A stretch of DNA of 64,000 bases. It comes from DATAOG01 sp963757395. GTDB lineage: Bacteria; Pseudomonadota; Alphaproteobacteria; Geminicoccales; Geminicoccaceae. Positions 27,589-36,525 of the stretch are shown here, piece after piece (the first letter of the stretch is position 1; the number at the start of each line of letters is the position of its first letter). Where the stretch lies: positions 81,405 to 145,404 of the forward strand of contig CAVWRK010000004.1 in assembly GCA_963757395.1 (NCBI GenBank), in the 5' to 3' direction. The notes beneath the pieces were generated by a model. That model saw nothing but the letters and a program-made list of their open reading frames with translations, had not been told where the DNA came from and did no database searches. Made by a program: the position numbers and the translations under genes.

Positions 27589-27982
27589 TGACGGTTTCCA
27601 TCCTTTGTGTCGACCACTGGACTTGTGGGGAACGGCGGCGCAATCGCCGATGCGCCGGTCCGCCAGGCTCCGAGCTGAACGCTTCTTGATTGCCTCATGC
27701 ACCATCTGAGAGCCCGGCCACCCGCCGGCCTGGAAGGTGTGGATGGCGGTGGTACACCAGCTTGTCCGCCATAGCCATGGTCCAGACACCGCCGTGACCC
27801 GACCGGCGCCCCCGGCAACGGGCCGAACTCCCGCTGCACCGCAAACGGCCGCGCGTATTCCGGGGCGAACAGGTCAGCTCAGTCAAAAGGCGCGTGGGTC
27901 CGATGAGAGTTGGCTTTGGGTTCACAAGCGGACGTGGGCACCGAAAGCAGCGGCGGTTATCGACCACGACCGAGAGTAGGTC
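27589..27982. other. Region without recognisable gene upstream of the sulfatase
   Basis: This stretch should include the sulfatase promoter. One + strand frame runs from 27737 to 27979 but shows no family resemblance, has composition typical of chance frames in GC-rich DNA and is not supported. Nothing else was recognised. Confidence 0.4.
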
Positions 27983-28378
27983 GTGGTCTTCAAGCTGGCT
28001 CGCGGAGATCCATACGTGAAGCTCATGGCGACCATCGCCCGCTCGCGCCAGGCCGATATGCAGACGGAGTTGCGCGACCTCGAGCGCGCGGTCGCGATCG
28101 GCACCAAGGAGGGCGGGCAGAGCCTGAAGACGGAACTCCGCCGCCAGGTCTCGAGCGCCGGGCTCGGGCAGCGGCTCGCGAACAGCTGGCGCGACAAGCA
28201 TTACCCGAAGCGGAAGCTGGACGCCGCGAGCCTGGTCTACACCAAGGCGCCGCAGATCATCCGCGCGTTTGACGAGGGTGCTGTGTTCCGGAGCAAACGC
28301 GGGCGCTTTCTCGCTATCCCGACCGAGAATGCGCTGAGGAAGGGCATCGATGGCAATACGTCAAACCGAACAATTTGA
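27983..28378 (+). CDS. DUF6441 phage protein, probably truncated
   Basis: The segment LRDLERAVAIGTKEGGQSLK, LRRQVSSAGLGQRLANSWRD, then LVYTKAPQIIRAFDEGAVF and KRGRFLAIPTENALRKG match DUF6441, a structural-module protein of tailed phages in alphaproteobacteria. Family members are usually longer; here the frame stops soon after the FLAIPTE motif, so the C-terminal part is missing. The start is uncertain (GTG at 27983 or ATG at 28025). No head or tail genes are contiguous with it, so it is a prophage scrap. Confidence 0.6.
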   Translation: MVFKLARGDPYVKLMATIARSRQADMQTELRDLERAVAIGTKEGGQSLKTELRRQVSSAGLGQRLANSWRDKHYPKRKLDAASLVYTKAPQIIRAFDEGAVFRSKRGRFLAIPTENALRKGIDGNTSNRTI

Positions 28379-28474
28379 GACTTTTCGGCCCTACGCTGTC
28401 ACTGGCCCGCGCTGCCTCTGGCCCGATTACACTCATGGCCGGGTCCACATTTGTGGTCGCAGTACTCACCCCAG

Positions 28475-29272
28475 TCAGACCAGGTCGCGCTGGCGGCAGG
28501 CTTGGGCTGCCGACTTGTCCAGGGCGATGCGCGCGTTGCGGCAGGCGTGGACGATGGTCGCGGGCCAGTCGGGGGTGAAGGCCGCTTCGCTCAGCAGTCG
28601 AAGCGCCGCGGCCTGCTTGTGGCTGCCATTCAGCACCATGATCACCGCCGACGAAAGCCGGGCGATCGTGCCGAGCCCGACCGAGACGCCGTGCGTCGGG
28701 ACCGCCGCGAGCCCCTCGAACGCCGGGAATGTCGCGAGATTGTCGCGGCGGGTGGTCTCCGCCAGTCGGACGATCCGCGACCCGCTGTCGATCGCCGTTC
28801 CTGGCGGGTTGAAGCCGACGTGACCATCTGAAGCACCGCTCGCCAGCAGGAAAAGATCAACCCCGCCGGCCGCGGCCAGACGCGCGTCGAAGGCCCCCGG
28901 ATCGGCCGGGTCGGCCAACCAAACGTTGTGAGGGGGGATGCGTGCCCCAAACCGGATCGCGCGATTTAAGCGCCCGCGGATCTCGTGCTCTGCGAACCGC
29001 CGACAGCTGTAATGCAGGTCCGCCGGGCAATAGCTGAAACCGCCCCCGCTCGGTACCACGTACTCGTCCATCATGACGATCACGAGGTGGGCCAGGTCGG
29101 CCCCGGTATCGGCGGCCCGTCGGGCGAGGCCATGGTACGTGCTCAGGAGGCTGCGTCCGCCGGGACACCCCAGCAGGAAGCGCCGGCCTGCCGAGCGCGC
29201 CCGCTCGATGCCGGCAAGGATTTCCTGGGCCAGCCGGTCACCGAGCTGGTCGGCATCAGGATAGATCGTCAC
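28475..29272 (-). CDS. NagB/6-phosphogluconolactonase-like protein with altered active site
   Basis: A 265-residue member of the glucosamine-6-phosphate isomerase/6-phosphogluconolactonase superfamily. The motifs MMDEYVVPSGG and SDGHVGFNPPGT align with NagB LDEY and DGHIAFNEPG: the catalytic Asp and His are kept, but the Glu of FNEPG is replaced by Pro. A different ring-opening or isomerisation substrate is therefore possible. The GTG start at 29272 gives the normal family length; the same frame stays open upstream to an ATG at 29476, but that extension has no family resemblance. It is divergent from the ABC transporter cluster. Confidence 0.7.
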   Translation of the reverse strand: MTIYPDADQLGDRLAQEILAGIERARSAGRRFLLGCPGGRSLLSTYHGLARRAADTGADLAHLVIVMMDEYVVPSGGGFSYCPADLHYSCRRFAEHEIRGRLNRAIRFGARIPPHNVWLADPADPGAFDARLAAAGGVDLFLLASGASDGHVGFNPPGTAIDSGSRIVRLAETTRRDNLATFPAFEGLAAVPTHGVSVGLGTIARLSSAVIMVLNGSHKQAAALRLLSEAAFTPDWPATIVHACRNARIALDKSAAQACRQRDLV

Positions 29273-29756
29273 GACCCCTGCCACAGCGACAACGCCTCGA
29301 TCTGCGCGTTTCGAGCCAGCTGCGGGTGCCTCGCACCGGCAGTCGTCGGGTGTCACGGTTCTCCACCATGCGCTCGATGGCTTCGTACCCGTTTCTGTGC
29401 GCACGGCCAAGAACCATTCCGGATATTCGAGATGCCTGGTGTTGCCAAGAACTCGCCGCAGAATTTGAAGTGACATAGCGGTCGATTGGCTGACGAGACC
29501 GGGTCTGATCGTCCCTGGGCATGATTAAGACGATCGTTTCGACGTCTTGCTCAGTAACGTTGTGGCTCGGGCAGCGGGACGCGCGGCGGTGTGGCGGCCA
29601 GGGCCGCGAGTTGCAGCGTGGAGCGTCGCGGATCGGCCAGATCGCGACGCGTGCTTGCTGTCAGCCCGCAAGCCCGCGTGTTGACGCCCACATTGGCCTG
29701 CTGTCTACTCTGAGCCCTGGTAAGTCATAGCAAACGACGAGAGCGGGAGGCTTCCG
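29273..29756. other. Divergent intergenic region upstream of the ABC transporter cluster
   Basis: No supported gene. The region separates the NagB-like gene from the solute-binding protein gene and should hold both promoters. It contains an inverted repeat (29527-29548) listed separately and GGGAGG immediately upstream of the ATG at 29757. The NagB-like frame remains open through part of it, which is not evidence of coding. Confidence 0.45.
29527..29548. promoter_or_regulatory. Inverted repeat AAGACG-N10-CGTCTT, operator candidate
   Basis: Six-base arms flank a spacer whose core TCGTTTCGA is itself nearly symmetric. It lies between the divergent NagB-like gene and the ABC transporter operon, where a sugar-responsive repressor could act on both. 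No regulator gene is present in the cluster. Confidence 0.3.
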
Positions 29757-30893
29757 ATGGATCGTCCAGGACTCATGCGCGTGCGGACAGCGATGTCGAT
29801 ATCGCGCCGCGATCTGATGACCGGCGCTGCGGCGTTGGGCGCGAGTGTCGCTGTCGGCTCGGCGAGCAGGTCCGCCGCGGCCGCCACCGTCGTTTCGATG
29901 TTCGGCTGGCAGGACTACGACGCGGGCCTGCGCGTCGGCGATTTCCTGCAGCGCGAGGACATCGAGGTCAGCTTCACGCCGATCGGCAACAATGACGAGA
30001 TCATCAGCCGTCTGTCCGCCGGTGGTGCCGGCCAGGTCGACATCGTTACCCCCTATATGGGCTACATCCCCTTCATGGTGGCCGCCGATCTGCTCGAGCC
30101 GATCGACGAATCGCTGGTGCCCAATCTGGCCAATGTGCCGGACGTATTTCGTAACGACTCCAATGTGATCGTGAACGGCACCCGATATTCGGTGCCCTTC
30201 ACCTGGGGTTCCGGGCCGATGGCTTACGACCCGGCGGTGATCCCGACGGCGCCCAAATCGTGGATGGACATCTTCAAGCCTGAGTACAAAGGCAAGGTCG
30301 GCATGATGGACGATCCGATCGGCAACCAGATGTTGGCGGCGATTCTCGCCACCGACGCCGAAGTGCCGACCATGCTGACCCCGGACCAGCTCGATCAGGC
30401 CACCGAATTTCTGATCAGGCTGAAGAAGGATGCGGTCCGGCAAGTGGCCGTGAGCTGGGGTGAGCTGGCCAATGCGCTGGCGCGCAGTGAAGTCGTCATT
30501 ACCTTCAGCGGCGGCGAGTTCCTCAAGAAATTTGCGGCCGACGCCGGCAAGAAGATCGAGTTCACCTATCCGAAGGAAGGCACCTTCGCCTGGCTCGACA
30601 GCTACTGCATCGCCAAAGGCGCCCCGAACATCGAGGCCGCTCACAAATGCGCAAATCAGGCGCTCGACGTCGAAGGGCAGGTGGTTTTCGCCGAGAAGAC
30701 TTTCCAGGCGATCGTCGTCAGGGCAGCCATCGACAAGCTGAAGCCGGCGACCCGGTCGCTCTATCCCTACGACAACCTCGCCGAGTTCCAGCAAAAGGCG
30801 AAGTTCTTCCCGATGCCGCCGCTCGAGCCTGACGGCAAGCACGCGAGCTATATCGACTGGCAGGCGGCCTACCAGAAGTTCAAGGCAGCATGA
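29757..30893 (+). CDS. Extracellular solute-binding protein, polyamine/PotD type, Tat-exported
   Basis: A 378-residue periplasmic binding protein of the spermidine/putrescine (bacterial extracellular solute-binding 2/PotD) group. The N-terminus has a twin-arginine motif (SRRDLM) and a hydrophobic stretch ending near SAAAA, so export by Tat is likely. Core features include FGWQDYDAGLRVGDFL, SVPFTWGSGPMAYD and KPEYKGKVGMMDDPIGNQ. It starts an apparent operon with an SDR and two permeases. The companion genes (ROK kinase, lactonase) suggest that the ligand is a sugar derivative rather than a polyamine. A strong stem-loop follows the stop codon. Confidence 0.88.
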   Translation: MDRPGLMRVRTAMSISRRDLMTGAAALGASVAVGSASRSAAAATVVSMFGWQDYDAGLRVGDFLQREDIEVSFTPIGNNDEIISRLSAGGAGQVDIVTPYMGYIPFMVAADLLEPIDESLVPNLANVPDVFRNDSNVIVNGTRYSVPFTWGSGPMAYDPAVIPTAPKSWMDIFKPEYKGKVGMMDDPIGNQMLAAILATDAEVPTMLTPDQLDQATEFLIRLKKDAVRQVAVSWGELANALARSEVVITFSGGEFLKKFAADAGKKIEFTYPKEGTFAWLDSYCIAKGAPNIEAAHKCANQALDVEGQVVFAEKTFQAIVVRAAIDKLKPATRSLYPYDNLAEFQQKAKFFPMPPLEPDGKHASYIDWQAAYQKFKAA

Positions 30894-30903
30894 GCCGGTC
30901 ATG

Positions 30904-30926
30904 GGGGCGGGCCTAGAGCCCGCCCC
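30904..30926 (+). promoter_or_regulatory. Strong GC stem-loop between binding-protein gene and rest of operon
   Basis: GGGGCGGGC and GCCCGCCCC form a perfect 9-base-pair stem with a 5-base loop, starting 11 bases after the solute-binding protein stop and ending 11 bases before the SDR start. No T-run follows, so it is not a standard terminator. Such structures often stabilise the upstream mRNA and raise binding protein over permease levels. Confidence 0.6.
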
Positions 30927-30936
30927 GCAGTCCACG

Positions 30937-31728
30937 ATGGCTCTCCTCACGGGCAAGATCGCCATCGTTACGGGCGCGGCGTCGGGCATCGGCCGCGCTG
31001 GTGCCCATGCGTTCGCAGCAGCAGGCGCCACGGTCGTCATTGCCGATATCGATCAGGAGGGCGGCGAGCGGGTCGCGCGGGAGATCGGCGACGGCGCCCA
31101 ATTCCAGGCGGTCGATGTGCGTGACACGCTGCAGGTCCAGCGCATGGCCGCCGACACCGTTGCCCGCTTCGGGCGCATCGACGTGCTGTTCCACAACGCG
31201 ATGAACGTCCCGCTCGTAAATCGCGGCGACGGCCGCGCCACCGAACTGGCCGAAGAGACGTGGCACGAGATCGTCGACCTGGTTCTCAACGGCACCTTTT
31301 ATTGCTGTAAGTACGTCGGCCAGCAGATGCTGCGGCAGAAGTCCGGATCGATCATCCTGACCGCGACCACCGATGCCCTGATCGGCCAGGCCGGCATCGA
31401 CGGCTACACGGCGGCCAAGGGCGGCGTCGTCGCCATGACGCGGTCGCTGGCCGCCGGCGTTTCGCCAGAGGGCGTGCGGGTGAACGCGATCTGCCCCGGC
31501 TTCGTCGAGACCCCGCATCAGGCGCCCTTCATGAGCGATCCCGCCGAGCGCAGGAAGATCGAGGAACTGCACCTCATGGGCATCCTGCAGCCCGAGGATG
31601 TCGCCGAGTTCGCCACTTTCCTGGCCTCCGACAAAGCCAGGCGCGTCACCGGCGGCGTCTTTCCCGTCGATGCCGGCTATACGGCCTTCAAGGGTCTGAT
31701 GTCGCTCAAGGATATAATTGCCCGCTAG
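30937..31728 (+). CDS. Short-chain dehydrogenase/reductase
   Basis: A 263-residue classical SDR with TGAASGIGRAGAHAF for cofactor binding, NAMN in the NNAG position, a catalytic YTAAK preceded by TATTDALIGQAG, and a C-terminal VTGGVFPVDAGYTAFKG. The cofactor is NAD(H) judging by the Asp at the end of the second strand (VIADID). It sits inside a transporter operon beside a ROK kinase and an SMP-30 lactonase, which points to oxidation of an imported sugar or polyol. The start at 30937 is preferred over an in-frame ATG at 30901, because the latter would lie inside the intercistronic stem-loop. Confidence 0.85.
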   Translation: MALLTGKIAIVTGAASGIGRAGAHAFAAAGATVVIADIDQEGGERVAREIGDGAQFQAVDVRDTLQVQRMAADTVARFGRIDVLFHNAMNVPLVNRGDGRATELAEETWHEIVDLVLNGTFYCCKYVGQQMLRQKSGSIILTATTDALIGQAGIDGYTAAKGGVVAMTRSLAAGVSPEGVRVNAICPGFVETPHQAPFMSDPAERRKIEELHLMGILQPEDVAEFATFLASDKARRVTGGVFPVDAGYTAFKGLMSLKDIIAR

Positions 31729-31729
31729 C

Positions 31730-32566
31730 ATGCGCGATCGCCGCCTCACCTATCTGTTGCTGGCGCCTGCCGGGGTCATCTTCGGCACGTTGTTTGTCCT
31801 GCCGCTGAGCTACTTCTTCGTCATCAGCTTCTGGCGGGTCGTGCTCTTCAGGCTCAAGCCCGACTTCACGTTCGCCAACTACCTGCAGGTGTTCGACCTG
31901 CACCTGCACACCCTGCTGTTCACCCTGGGGCTGGCGCTTTTCGTTGCGGTGCTGACCACCGCGCTCGGCTTCGTCTACGCCTACCTGATCCGCTTCAAGG
32001 CGGGCCTGTGGGGACCGACCCTCCTGTTCGTCGCGCTGATCACGCTCTTTGGCGGTTATTTGATGAAGATCTATTCCTGGATGACGATCCTCGGCATCAC
32101 CGGTGTGCTGAATACGGCGCTGCTCGCGCTCGGCATCATCGAGGCGCCCTTGCCCTGGCTGTTCTACAATGTCGGGGCGGTCGTCGTGACGCTGGTCAAT
32201 TTCCTGCTGCCGCTCGCCATCCTGCCGATCTATGGCTCGATGCGCGGCATCACCGACATCGAGATGGAGGCGGCGCGCGACCTCGGCGCCGGCGGCTGGC
32301 GCCGCTTTTCCGATATCGTCCTGCCGCGGTCGCAGACCGGCATCATCGGCGGATTTGCCCTTTGCTTCCTGCTCGCGGCCGGCGACTACCTGACCCCGCA
32401 GCTCGTCGGCGGCACGGTCAACATGATCGGCGTCCAGATCGCGCCGCAATTCGGCGGTCTCGGCAACTGGCCGATGGGGGCGGCCATGTCATTCATCACC
32501 CTCGGGTCGTCCTTCGCCGTCATCCTGCTTTCGATCTTTCTCTTGATGCAGTGGCGGCCGCGATGA
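31730..32566 (+). CDS. ABC transporter permease, PotB type
   Basis: A 278-residue inner-membrane permease with six predicted helices beginning LTYLLLAPAGVIFGTLFVLP. The EAA loop that contacts the ATPase is seen as MEAARDLGAGGWRRFSDIVL. It starts two bases after the SDR stop and overlaps the next permease by four bases (ATGA). It forms the heterodimeric channel with that protein. Confidence 0.88.
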   Translation: MRDRRLTYLLLAPAGVIFGTLFVLPLSYFFVISFWRVVLFRLKPDFTFANYLQVFDLHLHTLLFTLGLALFVAVLTTALGFVYAYLIRFKAGLWGPTLLFVALITLFGGYLMKIYSWMTILGITGVLNTALLALGIIEAPLPWLFYNVGAVVVTLVNFLLPLAILPIYGSMRGITDIEMEAARDLGAGGWRRFSDIVLPRSQTGIIGGFALCFLLAAGDYLTPQLVGGTVNMIGVQIAPQFGGLGNWPMGAAMSFITLGSSFAVILLSIFLLMQWRPR

Positions 32567-33339
32567 CCAGCCTGTCCAACCTGGTCTGGCGGGGTATCGG
32601 CACGGTGTTCGTGGTGTTCCTCTTGTCGCCGCTGGCTCTGGTCGTGCTGTTCGCCTTCACCAGTCGACCCCAATCCGCATTCCCGATCGAAGCGCTGTCG
32701 CTGCGCTGGTGGCACGCCATGCTGGCCAATCCCAACTTCGCGCCGGCGTTTTGGAACAGCCTGATCATCAGCGGCACGGTCGGGATCGTCTCCGCCATCG
32801 TCGGCACCATGGCCGCCCTGGGGCTGGCACGGCTCGATCCGCGGCGCGCACAACTCGTCGCCGCGCTGCTCTGCCTGCCGCTCATGTTGCCGCCGCTGGT
32901 CCTGGGCGTGGCGCTGCTCAGCTTCTACTCGCGCGCCGCTATTCCCATGGGCCCGCAAACGGTCATCATGAGTCATTTGCTGTTCGCTCTGCCATTCGTC
33001 GTGCTCGTCGTCTACGCCCGGCTGCGCAATTTCGACTTTCTTGTGGTCGAGAGCGCGCGCGATCTCGGCGCCTCGCCGCTGCGGACCTTCTTCACGATCA
33101 CTTTGCCGATCATCCGGCCGACGGTGGTCGGCGCCGCGCTCATCGCCATGGCGCTTTCCCTCGACGATTTCATCATCACCTTCTTCACCATCGGCAAGGG
33201 CATGACTCTGCCGACGTTCGTCTTCTCCATGATCCGCACCGCGCTCACGCCCGCCGCCAATGCGGTCGGGACGCTCATCCTGGTCATGACCATCGGCACC
33301 ACGCTCATCGCCCTCTGGCTGACGCGGTATCGCGGATGA
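32563..33339 (+). CDS. ABC transporter permease, PotC type
   Basis: A 258-residue second permease with about six membrane helices and the EAA-loop motif VESARDLGASPLRTFFTITL. The LSLDDFIITFF segment is typical of PotC-type subunits. The start overlaps the PotB-type stop (ATGA). The kinase gene follows after 13 bases. Confidence 0.88.
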   Translation: MTSLSNLVWRGIGTVFVVFLLSPLALVVLFAFTSRPQSAFPIEALSLRWWHAMLANPNFAPAFWNSLIISGTVGIVSAIVGTMAALGLARLDPRRAQLVAALLCLPLMLPPLVLGVALLSFYSRAAIPMGPQTVIMSHLLFALPFVVLVVYARLRNFDFLVVESARDLGASPLRTFFTITLPIIRPTVVGAALIAMALSLDDFIITFFTIGKGMTLPTFVFSMIRTALTPAANAVGTLILVMTIGTTLIALWLTRYRG

Positions 33340-33352
33340 ATGGCGGCCGCGG

Positions 33353-34285
33353 ATGAGCTCGGCGGCAGCAGCTGTCCTCGGCATCGATGTCGGCGGCACC
33401 AAGATCGCCGCCGGAATCGTCGAGCCCGCCAGCGGCGCGATCATTCTGAGCGACACGATCACGACCAGGGCGGCGAGCGGCGGCGCTGTCGTGCTGGCGG
33501 ATACCGTGGACCTGGCCAGGCGGCTGATCGCGACCGCCCGGCGCCGGATCGTCCGCATCGGTCTTGGCGTGCCGCAACTGGTGGACAACGAGGGCTGCAT
33601 CCGCAGCGCCTACAATTTCGACTGGACCGATCTGCCCGTGCGCGAGCGCCTGTCCAGGCTGGCGCCGACGACGATCGAGTCCGACGTTCGCGCGGCCGCG
33701 CGGGCGGAAGCCCGCTTCGGTGCCGGCAAGGGGCGGCGGACCTTCGCCTACGTCAGCATCGGCACCGGCGTGAGCTATTGCCTGGTGATCGACGGCCGCC
33801 CGCATACCGGCGCCAACGGTTTCGCCATTCATTTCGCTTCGAGCGCTCTCCACGTGCCCTGTACCGCCTGCGGCCACCTCAATGCGCCGGTGGTCGAGGA
33901 CATCGCGTCGGGTCCGGCGATCGCCGATGCCTTCGCCCGGCGGACAGGACGCATCACCGCGGGCGCCGAGGTCCTGGTGGCCGCGAAGGCCGGAGACGCC
34001 ATCGCCATCGCCATCCTGAATTCTGCGGCGGACCAGCTGGGGTCCTTGATCGCCCTCATCGTCAACATGCTCGATCCCGAGGCGGTCGTGCTGGGTGGCG
34101 GCCTCGGCCTTGCCGCCGGCCCCTATCGGGAGCGGTTGATCGCGTCGACGCGTGCCCACATCTGGGCCGATGCCTGCCGTAGCCTGCCGATCGTGGCGGC
34201 GGGGCTCGGAAAGAATGCTGGCGTGATCGGTGCCGCCCTCGCCGGGTGCGAGTTGTCGACCGCAGGGTTACCGGGAGCAGCCTGA
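33353..34285 (+). CDS. ROK-family sugar kinase homologue with divergent active site
   Basis: A 310-residue ROK protein. The ATP-phosphate loop LGIDVGGTKIAAGIVEP, the ESDVRAAA region of the catalytic Asp and SIGTGVSYCLVIDG are recognisable. The usual GAAGExGH sugar-binding motif reads GANGFAIHF, with the Glu lost and His kept. The ROK zinc motif CxCGxxGCxE is altered to CTACGHLNAPVVE. It may phosphorylate an unusual sugar or have become a sensor; it has no DNA-binding domain. It is the last gene of the rightward operon and is convergent with the ATPase gene. Confidence 0.75.
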   Translation: MSSAAAAVLGIDVGGTKIAAGIVEPASGAIILSDTITTRAASGGAVVLADTVDLARRLIATARRRIVRIGLGVPQLVDNEGCIRSAYNFDWTDLPVRERLSRLAPTTIESDVRAAARAEARFGAGKGRRTFAYVSIGTGVSYCLVIDGRPHTGANGFAIHFASSALHVPCTACGHLNAPVVEDIASGPAIADAFARRTGRITAGAEVLVAAKAGDAIAIAILNSAADQLGSLIALIVNMLDPEAVVLGGGLGLAAGPYRERLIASTRAHIWADACRSLPIVAAGLGKNAGVIGAALAGCELSTAGLPGAA

Positions 34286-34296
34286 TGCCGTCCAGA

Positions 34297-35401
34297 CTAG
34301 CCTTCGATCACGCGTTGATCGACCAATGTCCAGCCGATCTTCACCGGCGCGTTGGGCGACAGCGACCGGCGCAAGGCGGAGTCTGGATTGTGCACGGTGA
34401 TCCGCTGGCCGGTCGGCAAGGCGACGATGTATTTCACGAACACGCCGAGATAGATCACGTCGATGAGGAGACCATCGAGCACGACGTCGGCGGTCAGGTT
34501 GGTCGGCGAGATCCGCACTGCCTCCGGCCGAACGACAATGGTGATCGGTCCTTCCGCGCCGGCGGAGGCGATGCGCGCGCCGGCGGCCAACGTTATCCAT
34601 TCTGCTTGGCGGTGCCCTTCGAACACATTGGCCTCGCCAATGAAAGTTGAGACGAAGCGGGTTTTGGGCGCCGCATAGATGTCCTCGGGCCCGCCCTCCT
34701 GGATCATCTCGCCCTGGTCCATGACCGCGATGCGATTGGCGAGGCCCAACGCCTCGCCCTGGTCATGAGTGACGAACACGAAGGTGCCGCCGATCTGCTG
34801 GTGGATTCGCCGCAGCTCCTCCTGCATGGCCTGGCGCAGCTTGAGGTCGAGCGCCGCCAGGGGCTCGTCCAGCAGCAGCACGCGCGGCTGCATGACCAGC
34901 GCGCGTGCCAGGGCGACGCGCTGCTGCTGACCGCCCGACAGCTGGTCGGTCGATCGGTCGACGAACTCCTCGAGCCTGACGAGTGTGATGGCCTCGTCAA
35001 CTCGCTGCCGGATCTCCGAGCCGCGGGCGGCGGGCCGTTCGCAGTCCGTAGGCGATGTTCTGGCGCACAGTCATATGCGGAAACAGGCCATAGCCTTGAA
35101 ATACGGTGTTGGTCGGGCGCTTCTCCGGCCCCCAGCCGGTGACATCCTCGCCATCGATCTCGACGTTGCCGGTGGTCGGCGCGACGAAGCCGCCGATGAT
35201 GCGCAGGAGCGTGGTCTTGCCACAGCCGGAGGGGCCGAGGATGGCCAGAAAGTCGCCGCGGCGGATCTCGAGGTCGAGCGGCTTCACCGCGAGCAGGGCG
35301 CCATAGCGCTTGGAGACCCCGCGCAGGCGGACGAGCGCGTGCATGCCCGTCGCTGGCATCGCGGCAGCGCCGAGGACCGACTTCTCGTTCATGTCGTTCA
35401 T
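34297..35401 (-). pseudogene. ABC transporter ATP-binding protein, PotA type, one frameshift
   Basis: The energising subunit of the adjacent transporter. The first frame (from MNDMNEKSVLGAAAM) holds Walker A GPSGCGKTTLL and the Q-loop region NTVFQGYGLFPHMTV. One extra base near 35021 shifts the frame; the second continues SEIRQRVDEAITLVRLEEF, the signature LSGGQQQRVALARAL, Walker B VLLLDEPLAALD and the switch VTHDQGEALGLA. A C-terminal TOBE-like regulatory domain ends at 34297. Length when repaired (about 367 residues) is normal. It is transcribed opposite to the permeases, an unusual split for this transporter type. Confidence 0.82.
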
Positions 35402-35487
35402 CGCTACTCCTGATGCACGATGATCGGGGAGCGGGTATGGTTTGTCCAGCCGCCGGCGGGCCGGACCAAGAGCGCGCGGAGCGATCC

Positions 35488-36387
35488 ATGCCACAGATAG
35501 AGTGCGTCTTCGAGGCGAAAGACGGGCTCGGCGAGGGGCCATGCTGGCATCCCGGCGAGCGTGCTCTCTACTGGACCGACGTGCCGTCCAAGACGGTGAA
35601 ACGCTGGCATCCCGGGACCGGCGAGCACGCCAGCTGGCGCATGCCCGAGATGGTCACCGCGATCGCCGTGCGGCGAGCGGGCGGTCTCATCATCGCCTCG
35701 CAGACCGGCATCGATTTCTTCGATCCCGATACGGGGCGCGCTACCCGGTTCGTCGCTCCCGAGAAGGACAAGCCGAACAACCGCTCCAACGATGGCAGGT
35801 GCGACCGTCAGGGCCGCTTCTGGTATGGCACGATGATGAACAACTTCGCCGCCGACATGAGCGCGCTGCCGATCACCGCGAACACCGGCGGCCTCCATCG
35901 TATCGACCCGGACGGGTCGGTGCATACGTTCGAGCGGCGGCTCGGCGTCGCCAACACCTTCGCCTGGAGCCCCGACGACAGCACGATGTATTTCGCCGAT
36001 ACTTTGGACGCGATCTACGCCTACGAGTTCGATGCGGCGACCGGCCGGGTCGCCAACCGCCGAATCTTCGCCAAGGCCGACACGACGCAGTACGGCCATC
36101 CCGACGGCTCGACCATCGATGCCGAGGGGTTTCTGTGGAACGCCCGCTGGGACGGCGGTTGTCTCATTCGCTGGGCGCCCGACGGCAGGATCGACCGGGT
36201 GGTCGAGCTGCCCTGCCGGCGCGTGACGAGTTGCATCTTCGGCGGGCCGGATCTCGATGTCCTCTATGTGACGACCGTCCGCTACGGCCTGAGCGAGGCC
36301 GAGTTGGCAGAGCAGCCGCTGGCCGGCGGGATCTTCGCTCTCGATGCGGGAGTCACGGGCGTGCCGGACGGGCAGTTCGCCGGGTAG
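35488..36387 (+). CDS. SMP-30/gluconolactonase family lactonase
   Basis: A 299-residue six-bladed beta-propeller sugar lactonase. It has the metal-site motifs GEGPCWHPGERALYW (first Glu), NNRSNDGRCDRQGRFWYGTM (Asn/Asp), NTFAWSPDDSTMYFAD and HPDGSTIDAEGFLWNARW. The usual substrates are aldonolactones. Beside an SDR and a sugar-type kinase it suggests dehydrogenation of a sugar to its lactone and then hydrolysis. It is divergent from the ATPase gene. Confidence 0.88.
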   Translation: MPQIECVFEAKDGLGEGPCWHPGERALYWTDVPSKTVKRWHPGTGEHASWRMPEMVTAIAVRRAGGLIIASQTGIDFFDPDTGRATRFVAPEKDKPNNRSNDGRCDRQGRFWYGTMMNNFAADMSALPITANTGGLHRIDPDGSVHTFERRLGVANTFAWSPDDSTMYFADTLDAIYAYEFDAATGRVANRRIFAKADTTQYGHPDGSTIDAEGFLWNARWDGGCLIRWAPDGRIDRVVELPCRRVTSCIFGGPDLDVLYVTTVRYGLSEAELAEQPLAGGIFALDAGVTGVPDGQFAG

Positions 36388-36525
36388 CCGATCAGAACCG
36401 GTCAATTCAGCAAAGCGGACACGGCGCTCTGCTCGCGGTGCGCTCCATGGAAGCGCGCGTGAGCCACGGACGGTGACCGGCGCGAGGCCAGCTCGCTCAT
36501 CGCCCGCGGTGGGGTCGCCGACGTG

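Noticed and set aside
29273..29476. N-terminal extension of the NagB-like protein to the ATG at 29476
   Set aside because: The extension has no family resemblance and would make the protein about 70 residues too long; the GTG at 29272 gives the normal length.
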